From: Pseudomonadota bacterium
Lineage (GTDB): Bacteria; Pseudomonadota; Gammaproteobacteria; Burkholderiales; Burkholderiaceae_B
Reading direction: 5' to 3'
Length of the DNA stretch: 64,000 nucleotides
NCBI GenBank assembly: GCA_023389155.1
Contig: JAEWEV010000013.1
Span: forward strand, 124,001-188,000
The position numbers were made by a program, and so were the translations under genes. Every line of letters starts with the position of its first letter. The stretch's first letter is position 1. The notes beneath the pieces are model-generated. The model ran no database searches and had not been told where the DNA came from. It was given only the letters and a program-made list of their open reading frames with translations. Below are positions 35,263 through 42,429 of the stretch, piece after piece.

Positions 35263-35288
35263 GAAACAGTTATTTTGCCATCTGTTTC
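35263..35288. promoter_or_regulatory. Putative LysR operator
   Basis: Perfect 7-bp arms GAAACAG and CTGTTTC separated by 12 bp lie in the divergent spacer between the LysR gene and the Fe-ADH operon, the usual place for a LysR recognition site. Confidence 0.5.
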
Positions 35289-35347
35289 TATGCACGCGCA
35301 ATCGTCATGCCTAGAATGGCCGTAATTTCTGACAAAAAAGACGGGCA

Positions 35348-36502
35348 ATGACGATTCCTACCCTTGATTATCATTTGTATGGTGCGCACGTACGGTTTGG
35401 TTCGGGCTGTGCGCAAAGCCTTGGCCGCGAGTTGGCGGCGCTTGGCTGCGCACGTCCGGTGATTCTCATGCAGTCACGCATGGCGGCCTCGGAGCACTGG
35501 GCCGTGTTGCGGGCGACCCTGGAGGGCATGATGACGCATGTGATTGATTCCGTGCCAAATCATGGCGGCGTCACATGGGTAGAGTCGGTTGCCAGGGACA
35601 TTGCCGAGTTTGGTGCCGACAGCATTGTTGCGATTGGCGGTGGCAGTGTGTCCGACTCGGCTAAAGCACTGTCCATGCTGCTGTGTGAAGGAGGACAGCT
35701 GTCAGAGCATGCAACGCATTTCACGCCGCCTGCCACCATCGATATTCCGCAACGGACAAAACCAAAACTGCCAATTGTGTCCCTGCCTACGACCGCGTCC
35801 GGTGCAGAGGTAACGCCTTCGTTCGGCGCCAGGGAAGGGGATCACAAGCTGCTGTTCTGGAATCGTCAGCTCTCCTGTACCACGATATTGATTGATCCCT
35901 TGCTGAGCCAGGATATTCCCCTGACGCTTATCCGTTACACCGCCATGAATGGACTGGCGCATTGTTTCGAAGGTATGTATTCGCGCAACCGCTCGCTTAT
36001 TTCAGATGGCATTGCACTGCAATCGATGGAGCTCTTCGCCCGGGCGCTGACCGATGATGTGATGAACCAGGAGGAACAGCGCTGGCGCCTGCTGCTGGCA
36101 GGACATCTTTCAGGCATTGTGCTTTCCATGGCCAAAACCTGCCTGCATCATGCCATTTGTCATGTCATCGGTGCCCGTTCTGGTGTTGGACATGGTCAGG
36201 TGAATACCGTTCTGCTGCCGCATTCCCTGCGATTTAACGAGCCGGTGGCCGGCGAGTGTCTGATTCCTGCACTGGCCGTACTAAATGGCGTATCAGCAAC
36301 GACGCATTCAACCGTGTCGGACTGGATTGCAGATGTGATTGAACGCCTGCAACTGCCCGGATCACTGGAAAGCATTGGTATCACGCAGGAAGAACTGCCC
36401 ATGATTGCAAAGCAGACCATGACCGAGCGCGGGCTTGCTTTCAACCCGCGCAGGGTAACCCATTCCGATGAAGTGCTGTCCATTCTGCGACAGGCCGCAT
36501 AA
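35348..36502 (+). CDS. Iron-containing alcohol dehydrogenase, maleylacetate reductase-like
   Basis: The 384-residue protein is a group III Fe-dependent dehydrogenase with NAD-binding GGGSVSDSAKALS and metal-site histidines in GLAHCFEG, CLHHAICHV and GVGHGQVN. The Asp that usually precedes the first His motif in classical Fe-ADHs is Asn (AMNGLAH), as in maleylacetate reductases, and the segment VNTVLLPHSLRFN also fits that group. It may reduce maleylacetate or a related ene-dioate at the end of an aromatic pathway. It is the first gene of the operon after the LysR divergence. Confidence 0.82.
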   Translation: MTIPTLDYHLYGAHVRFGSGCAQSLGRELAALGCARPVILMQSRMAASEHWAVLRATLEGMMTHVIDSVPNHGGVTWVESVARDIAEFGADSIVAIGGGSVSDSAKALSMLLCEGGQLSEHATHFTPPATIDIPQRTKPKLPIVSLPTTASGAEVTPSFGAREGDHKLLFWNRQLSCTTILIDPLLSQDIPLTLIRYTAMNGLAHCFEGMYSRNRSLISDGIALQSMELFARALTDDVMNQEEQRWRLLLAGHLSGIVLSMAKTCLHHAICHVIGARSGVGHGQVNTVLLPHSLRFNEPVAGECLIPALAVLNGVSATTHSTVSDWIADVIERLQLPGSLESIGITQEELPMIAKQTMTERGLAFNPRRVTHSDEVLSILRQAA

Positions 36503-36528
36503 ACCTATTTCAATGAGAGGAAGCGTTA

Positions 36529-37404
36529 ATGAGAGTTGAACCAAAGACCGGCAGTCTGGGTGCCAGGATTCACGACATCGATCTGTCGCAGCCGCTGAGT
36601 ACCGATGATTACCAGGCAATCGAACAGGCTTTGGGAAAATATGGGGTCATCAGTTTTCCCGAGCAGCAACTGACCGCCAGGCAACTAAGGGATTTTTCAG
36701 TTAATTTCGGCCAGCTGGAAATCAATGTGGCCAATTTGTTCCATGAAGAAGACATGCCCGAAGTGATGATTCTGTCCAATATGAAGGAAGATGGCAAGCC
36801 TATCGGATTGAGTGATGCAGGCCAGGACTGGCATACCGATATGTCCTATAGCAAAACCATCGCATTCAGCAATGTGCTGTATGGCATCCGCATTCCTTTT
36901 CGTGATGGGAAATCGCTGGGAAATACGGCGTTCTGCAATATGCACGCTGCTTATGAGGGGCTGCCCGAAGAACTGAAAGCTGAACTCGAAGGCATGACTA
37001 TCACGCATGACTTCAACAAGTTCTGGGACATGATGCGTCGTGAAAAGGGCAGCACACGTCCGCCACTGACCGAAGAACAGCGTCGGCGCAAACCACCCGT
37101 TGCGCATCCGGTATTTCTGACGCACCCGATTACCGGTCGCAAGGTACTGTATGCCAACCCCGGTTATTCCATGCGTATCAATGAGTTGTCGCAAGCACGC
37201 AGTGACGAGGTATTGCAGTTCCTTTTCGCGCACCAGGTACAGGAAAAGTATTGCTATCGGCACCAATGGGCCGAACGCGATGTGCTGATGTGGGACAACA
37301 TCGGCACGATCCATAACGCGATCGCCGATTACGGACCGGATGAGTATCGCCTGATCAAGCGCTGCCAGGTCATGGCGGACAAATATTTCCCCGAGTTGTA
37401 CTGA
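36529..37404 (+). CDS. TauD/TfdA-family alpha-ketoglutarate-dependent dioxygenase
   Basis: This 291-residue enzyme has the Fe(II) triad of the family: His and Asp in DWHTDMSY, and the distal His in IHNAIADY, with an Arg for 2-oxoglutarate in YRLIKRCQVM. Members hydroxylate or cleave small acids, ethers or sulfonates such as 2,4-D or taurine. It lies 26 bp after the Fe-ADH gene with a good GAGG site. Coupled with a maleylacetate-reductase-like protein, a TfdA-like role in starting a pathway is possible but unproven. Confidence 0.88.
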   Translation: MRVEPKTGSLGARIHDIDLSQPLSTDDYQAIEQALGKYGVISFPEQQLTARQLRDFSVNFGQLEINVANLFHEEDMPEVMILSNMKEDGKPIGLSDAGQDWHTDMSYSKTIAFSNVLYGIRIPFRDGKSLGNTAFCNMHAAYEGLPEELKAELEGMTITHDFNKFWDMMRREKGSTRPPLTEEQRRRKPPVAHPVFLTHPITGRKVLYANPGYSMRINELSQARSDEVLQFLFAHQVQEKYCYRHQWAERDVLMWDNIGTIHNAIADYGPDEYRLIKRCQVMADKYFPELY

Positions 37405-37467
37405 TTCTCCGGCACTCATCAAAAAGCGCCGCTGCCATATAAATAGAATTTTAATCTGGAGACAAAA

Positions 37468-38445
37468 ATGAACATTATCAAAAAACTGGCACTCGCTGCC
37501 GCAGCGATAACATGCCTGACTGCAGGCGTTGCAAGCGCTGCAGACTATCCGGAACGCCCCATTCGCATGGTGATCGGCTATGCCGCCGGCGGACCGACAG
37601 ATGTGATTGCACGGGTGCTGGCCCAACATATGAGCGAATCGCTGGGTCAGTCTGTCGTGGTAGAGAACAAGCCCGGCGCCAGCGCCCATATTGCTGCCCA
37701 TGATGTCATGACCGCGAAACCTGACGGCTACAAGTTGCTGGTGACTTCTCTGACGCTTAACGTCAATCCGCTGCTGTATCCGGATCGTTACAACTACGAC
37801 GCATTAAAAGTCTTTGAGCCCATTGCCAATTTTGTCGCGCTGCCTATGGTCGTGGTAACGAATTACGATTCGCCATATAAAGATATGAAAAGCCTGATCG
37901 ATGACGCCAAGGCCCATCCCGACAAGCTGACCTTTGGTTCGTCTGGGTTCGGTGGTTCGGCGCATCTGACGGCCGAGATGCTCGCTACTCAGGCAGGCCT
38001 GAAAATGGTTCATGTGCCGTTCAAGGGCAACGGGCCGGCGCTACAGGAAATGATTGCCGGCCGTATTTCATTTATGTTTTACCCCAGTATCGGTATTGCC
38101 GATTATGTGGCCGAGAAACGCCTGCGTATTCTTGCGGTCGGGACACGCGAGCCGCATCCTGACTTTCCCGGTGTGCCTACGCTCGAGAGCATGGGCCTGA
38201 CCGGCTTTGAAGAGGCCGCGTCGTTTATCGGTATGCTGGCACCCGCCGGGACACCGCGGGAAATCGTCGACAAACTGAATAATGCGGCGGTGACCGCCAT
38301 GGCCAAGCCCGAAGTCCGCGAACAGTTGAAGAAACTGGGTGGACAGGTGGTTGGTGGCACACCAGACGATTTTCGCAAATTCCTGATTGCCGACAAGCAG
38401 CGCTGGATGTCGGTCATCAAGCAAGGCAACATCAAACCCGAATGA
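37468..38445 (+). CDS. Bug-family (TTT) periplasmic substrate-binding protein
   Basis: The 325-residue protein has a signal peptide (MNIIKKLALAAAAITCLTAG, cleavage near ASA) and the Bug signatures YPERPIRMVIGYAAGGPTDVIAR, VVENKPGASAHIA and KPDGYKLLV. Bug receptors bind carboxylates and related small acids, feeding tripartite transporters or sensing. Its place inside the operon suggests it captures the operon's substrate. TctA/TctB membrane partners are absent here. Confidence 0.92.
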   Translation: MNIIKKLALAAAAITCLTAGVASAADYPERPIRMVIGYAAGGPTDVIARVLAQHMSESLGQSVVVENKPGASAHIAAHDVMTAKPDGYKLLVTSLTLNVNPLLYPDRYNYDALKVFEPIANFVALPMVVVTNYDSPYKDMKSLIDDAKAHPDKLTFGSSGFGGSAHLTAEMLATQAGLKMVHVPFKGNGPALQEMIAGRISFMFYPSIGIADYVAEKRLRILAVGTREPHPDFPGVPTLESMGLTGFEEAASFIGMLAPAGTPREIVDKLNNAAVTAMAKPEVREQLKKLGGQVVGGTPDDFRKFLIADKQRWMSVIKQGNIKPE

Positions 38446-38456
38446 GGTCTTCGATA

Positions 38457-39644
38457 ATGGGGCATTCGGGTATCAACGACTGTTACAGCATTGCACGTCT
38501 GAGGGATCGGGCGCGTTCAAGGCTGCCAAAGGGCGTATTTGACTTTTATGACGGCGGTGCCGAGGCAGAAGTCACACTTAATGACAACTGTGAAGCCTTC
38601 AAACGTGTCCGGCTGCTGCCACGGGTATTGCGAGATGTTTCCCAGGTTGATGTATCGACCCGGCTTTTTGGTGTGCCAATGGCCATGCCAATTGCCATTG
38701 CGCCGACGGGTGCCGTGGGCTTCGGCTGGCGCAATGGTGACCTGGCGCTGGCCAGGGCGGCGGCGGATCATGGCATTCCTTATACGCTTTCGACCTCGGC
38801 AACAGCGTCCATCGAGGACATTGCCGAGGCAGTCCAGGGGCGACTGTGGTTTCAGGCCTATATTCTGCAGGACAAGGAGCGATTGCACGCCTTGATTGAC
38901 CGCGCCAGGGCGGCGAACTATGAGGCACTGATGATCACTGTGGATCTTCCGGTAGGCGGCAAGCGCGAGCGGGATCTGCAGAATGGACTGAGTTTTCCCA
39001 TGAAACTGGGTATGCACAATATCGGGCAATTCATGCGCAAGCCGTTCTGGTCACTGGACATGCTGTTGCGACAGCCGCCGGTCATGCCCAGCCTGCAGGG
39101 GTTGGCTACCAGAAAGACGGATCGCAAGAAAATGCAGGGTGTGGCCGGGACCCACTACGACCCGGCTTTTGATCTTGCTGCACTTGGCGCGCTGCGCGAC
39201 CGCTGGCCCGGCAAACTGATCGTCAAGGGCGTAGTCAATCCGCTGGACGTGGAGGCCATTTTGGGAGTAGGCATCGATGCACTGGTCGTATCCAATCACG
39301 GCGGCAGACAGCTCGATACCGGTGTGGCAACCCTGGACGCCCTGCCCGCCATCATACGTGCGGTGAACGGCCGGGTACCCGTGCTGATCGACGGCGGCAT
39401 ACGACGAGGCAGCGACATATTCAAGGCGTTGGCCATGGGGGCCTGCGGCGTGCTGTCAGGCCGCGCGACCCTGTTTGGCGTTCTGGGGGGAGGGCAGCCC
39501 GGCGCGGACCGTGCCCTGACGATCCTCGGTGACGAGTTGAAAAAAACCATGCAGTTATGCGGCGCCCCGTCGCTGGCTGACATCGATGCCTCTGTTCTGG
39601 CGGTACCGCCTCATTACAACGACAGCAAGGAGCTGAAGATATGA
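38457..39644 (+). CDS. FMN-dependent alpha-hydroxy-acid dehydrogenase (LldD/MdlB type)
   Basis: The protein (about 395 residues) is a TIM-barrel flavoenzyme with FDFYDGGAEAEVT, PIAIAPTGAVG, the FMN phosphate-binding VDGG-like LIDGGIRRGSDIFKAL, and the catalytic His/Arg in VVSNHGGRQLD. Such enzymes oxidise L-lactate, mandelate or similar (S)-2-hydroxy acids to 2-oxo acids at the membrane. The ATG at 38457 is preferred since GAGG lies nine bases upstream; an alternative ATG at 38442 overlaps the Bug stop. Its end overlaps the next gene by 4 bp. Confidence 0.88.
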   Translation: MGHSGINDCYSIARLRDRARSRLPKGVFDFYDGGAEAEVTLNDNCEAFKRVRLLPRVLRDVSQVDVSTRLFGVPMAMPIAIAPTGAVGFGWRNGDLALARAAADHGIPYTLSTSATASIEDIAEAVQGRLWFQAYILQDKERLHALIDRARAANYEALMITVDLPVGGKRERDLQNGLSFPMKLGMHNIGQFMRKPFWSLDMLLRQPPVMPSLQGLATRKTDRKKMQGVAGTHYDPAFDLAALGALRDRWPGKLIVKGVVNPLDVEAILGVGIDALVVSNHGGRQLDTGVATLDALPAIIRAVNGRVPVLIDGGIRRGSDIFKALAMGACGVLSGRATLFGVLGGGQPGADRALTILGDELKKTMQLCGAPSLADIDASVLAVPPHYNDSKELKI

Positions 39645-40195
39645 ATTCTCCGGATATGAAGCAATGTGAGAATCAGATATTGCTGTTCTTTCGTTATCTG
39701 GACGAGCAGCAGTACGAGGCCTTGGTGGCGCTTCTTGCGCCGGATGCAGTCTGGCATCGGCAGGGCAAAGTGCTGCAGGGACCATCCCAGGTACATGCCG
39801 CGCTGATGCAGCGATCTCCCACCATGAAAATCGCCCATATCATTACCAATCTGGTATTTGTTAAAAGAGATAAAGACGGTGAAGGTGATGGTTACGGCAT
39901 CGATGCTCGCAATAGTGACAAACGAAATATTGACAAGCGTGATATCAACGAGCGCGATATCAACGAGCGCGATATTGGCGAACGTGATATTAACGAAGGT
40001 CATACCCTGGAATGCACCATAGGCGGATACATGCTGGTCGTGCGCCACGAACCCGGTGCGCCACTGGATGGGCCCGCACCTTTGAAGGGAATTGAATCGA
40101 TTCGCAGCATTCATGTCAGAATGAGACAGATGGGCGGACAGTGGATGATTATAGAAATAAGCGCTGAGGACAACCGGTTCGCAGCGAATACATAA
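39641..40195 (+). CDS. SnoaL/NTF2-like protein with an internal 15-bp repeat insertion
   Basis: This 184-residue protein has an NTF2-like fold: a helical start (QILLFFRYLDEQQYEALVALLAPDAVWHRQGK), then beta strands (HIITNLVFV, GGYMLVVRHE, WMIIEISAED). Between residues ~91 and 120 it carries a hydrophilic insert of DI-N-E-R-type pentads, encoded by a 15-bp repeat array, that the fold does not need. The start ATGA overlaps the previous stop. SnoaL-like proteins act as small hydratases, isomerases or dioxygenase partners; the exact role is unknown. Confidence 0.78.
   Translation: MNSPDMKQCENQILLFFRYLDEQQYEALVALLAPDAVWHRQGKVLQGPSQVHAALMQRSPTMKIAHIITNLVFVKRDKDGEGDGYGIDARNSDKRNIDKRDINERDINERDIGERDINEGHTLECTIGGYMLVVRHEPGAPLDGPAPLKGIESIRSIHVRMRQMGGQWMIIEISAEDNRFAANT
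39911..40000 (+). repeat. In-frame 15-bp tandem repeat array
   Basis: Six 15-bp units, two of them identical (GATATCAACGAGCGC at 39941 and 39956), encode NSDKR, NIDKR, DINER, DINER, DIGER and DINEG. Because units are multiples of three, copy-number change would keep the reading frame of the SnoaL-like gene. Confidence 0.9.
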
Positions 40196-40207
40196 GGAGA
40201 AGGTCGG

Positions 40208-40978
40208 ATGAGATGGCTACGCTACAGTCTTGAGGGACAAGTCAGCTACGGGATTCTGGATGATGATGACGTGATCACCGCGGTCAAAGGCGGACCGTTC
40301 GCAGGGTATGACACTACCGCGACACGGATTAAGCTTACAGACGTGAAAATCGAAATCCCGGTGGTCCCGCCGACGTTTTATTGCGTGGGCCTCAATTACG
40401 TTAAACATATCAGCACCGAAGGACTGACCATACCCAAGAAACCCGATGTGGGCTATCGGGCCAACAACGCTCTGGTTGCGCACGGTGAAGACGTGATCAT
40501 GCCCGCTGATGCGACGAAGATCCACTATGAAGGTGAGCTGGTGGTAGTGATCGGCAAACAGATCAGGAATATTTCTGTTGATCAGGTAAAACAGTGCATT
40601 CTGGGATATACCATTGGCAACGATGTGAGCGAACGCAACTGGCAGGCGTCGGATCGCACGTTCTGGCGCGCCAAGAATTCTGATACCTTCAAGCCCATGG
40701 GCCCCTGGATATCCACAAACGCCGATGTCGCTTCCATGCAGACAAGCGTGTCGGTCAACGGCGTTGAAAGCACCCGCTTTGAAACCGCCGACATGCTGTT
40801 TGGGATTGAAGAGTTCATCAGTACCATGAGCCGTTATCTGACCTTGTATCCAGGCGATATCGTGTGGATGGGAACCGACGGACACTCTCCGAATCTGCAG
40901 CCTGGCGACCAGGTTGAGGTAACACTGACGGGTTTGGGAACACTGAGCAACCGGTTCGTCAAACAGGACCTGACATGA
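40208..40978 (+). CDS. Fumarylacetoacetate hydrolase (FAH) family protein
   Basis: The 256-residue protein has the FAH fold with PPTFYCVGLNYVKHI, metal ligands in HYEGELVVVIGK, and GYTIGNDVSERNWQ. FAH family enzymes hydrolyse acylpyruvates or fumarylacetoacetate, decarboxylate or isomerise oxo-dienoates. With the Fe-ADH and hydroxyacid dehydrogenase it suggests a ring-cleavage or oxo-acid pathway. A GGAGAAGG site precedes the ATG, and its stop overlaps the next start (ATGA). Confidence 0.88.
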   Translation: MRWLRYSLEGQVSYGILDDDDVITAVKGGPFAGYDTTATRIKLTDVKIEIPVVPPTFYCVGLNYVKHISTEGLTIPKKPDVGYRANNALVAHGEDVIMPADATKIHYEGELVVVIGKQIRNISVDQVKQCILGYTIGNDVSERNWQASDRTFWRAKNSDTFKPMGPWISTNADVASMQTSVSVNGVESTRFETADMLFGIEEFISTMSRYLTLYPGDIVWMGTDGHSPNLQPGDQVEVTLTGLGTLSNRFVKQDLT

Positions 40979-41961
40979 TGCGCGCCGGATGGTACGAACA
41001 GAACGGGGCGGCCAGCGACGTGCTGCGCGTGGGACAACAGCCAGTCCGTGAGCCGGGCGCAGGTGAAGTTCGCGTGCGTCTGGCCTATTCCGGCGTGAAC
41101 CCCTCCGATGTCAAATCACGGGCAGGAAGCAGGCCGGTCCGTGGAAATCGGATTATTCCTCATAGCGATGGAGCAGGCGTCATCGACAAGGTGGGAGAGG
41201 GTGTCAGCCCCCACCGTATCGGGGAGCGCGTCTGGCTCTGGAACGCTCAATATAATCGGACAGACGGAACTGCCGCAGAATATATTGCCCTGGCGCAAGC
41301 GCAGGCTGTTGTGTTGCCCGACGAGGTTCCTTTCGAAGCCGGTGCGTGCCTGGGTATCCCGGCGTTGACTGCTTACCGTGCCGTCGAACTGAGCGGGATC
41401 GAAGCGGGACAGACGGTGCTGGTGATTGGCGGTGCTTCGGCCGTGGGCTTCTACGCCGCACAGATGGCGCAGGCGCAGGGTGCGCGCGTTATCACAACTG
41501 TCGGTTCACGCGAGAAGGCGGCATTGCTGCATGCAGTGGACGTGAACGACACCATTCTGTACAAAGAGGAATCTGTTGCCGAGCGGGTGCTTTCCATGAC
41601 AAACGGCGCTGGTGTCAATGCCATTATCGATATGGATTTGTCTACCACGATAGGTTTGGTAGACAAGGGCGGGCTTGCTTCCTTTGGCAGATATGTGTGC
41701 TATGGCTCCAATGATCGCGGTCACGTGCCGCTCAATTATGCCGCCTGGCTGCCGCGGTCACTTTCCCTTCATTTCTTCCTGGTCTATGAACTGACGCTCA
41801 CCCAGCGGGAGCGCGCCGTCAATGGCCTGCAAGCCTTGCTCAGCAAGGGATTGTTGCAGCATCATATCGGGCCGACTTATTTACTGGAAGATATTGTCGC
41901 GGCGCATGAAGCCGTGGAAACGGGGCGTGTGTTCGGGAACGTGATTGTCGATTGTCGGTAA
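40975..41961 (+). CDS. NADPH:quinone oxidoreductase-like zinc-independent alcohol dehydrogenase
   Basis: This 328-residue MDR protein has the GroES-like domain with YSGVNPSDVKSRAG, no zinc cysteines, and a Rossmann domain with VLVIGGASAVGFYAAQMAQAQGARVI. This is the QOR/quinone reductase group that reduces quinones or enones using NADPH. It is the last gene of the operon. It shares 4 bp with the FAH gene. Confidence 0.88.
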   Translation: MMRAGWYEQNGAASDVLRVGQQPVREPGAGEVRVRLAYSGVNPSDVKSRAGSRPVRGNRIIPHSDGAGVIDKVGEGVSPHRIGERVWLWNAQYNRTDGTAAEYIALAQAQAVVLPDEVPFEAGACLGIPALTAYRAVELSGIEAGQTVLVIGGASAVGFYAAQMAQAQGARVITTVGSREKAALLHAVDVNDTILYKEESVAERVLSMTNGAGVNAIIDMDLSTTIGLVDKGGLASFGRYVCYGSNDRGHVPLNYAAWLPRSLSLHFFLVYELTLTQRERAVNGLQALLSKGLLQHHIGPTYLLEDIVAAHEAVETGRVFGNVIVDCR

Positions 41962-42429
41962 AACTCGATTGTTGCCATTGCGCGGCTATTAGGCCATAAT
42001 CATGGTCGAAATGCGGCCCGTTAACCAGAGCTGAATGTGGAGATAATTGTGCGCTGCGGGATTATTGCAGTTGTGGTTGTTAGTGGGCATTGTGCGGGTA
42101 GGCGGCGGTTATCACAAACGAAATAATTCTGTCTCAACGGTATATTTTTGCCAGACGGCATATCCGTGTTATCCGCGCACCGTGGGGTTCTCCGGCGCAG
42201 TAAATGCTTCACCGCAGCATAAAAATCATCTTCTTTGTAATAGTTGCATTTTGTATCCAATGTTACTCAATAGCTGAAAAGTTCACATATAAAACATAAT
42301 TTTACAAATTCGGAGCGCTCTTGATGTTTTCTGAATTGTCATCCCCGACATTATGGAATACATTGAATGTAAGAATTTTGACATAAGGCCGTCATTTTTT
42401 GCCAGGTTGCTTTGCCGGAGGAAGTGAAA
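41962..42429. other. Non-coding region upstream of T6SS island B
   Basis: No supported gene. The last ~200 bp are AT-rich and probably hold the promoter of the island B VgrG operon. A clear GGAGG ribosome site lies at 42417-42421. Confidence 0.5.

Noticed and set aside
39614..40114. 166-codon minus-strand ORF opposite the SnoaL-like gene with NI-x-L-VD repeats
   Set aside because: It is the antisense reading of the 15-bp repeat array; the + strand gene fits the operon, fold and overlaps.
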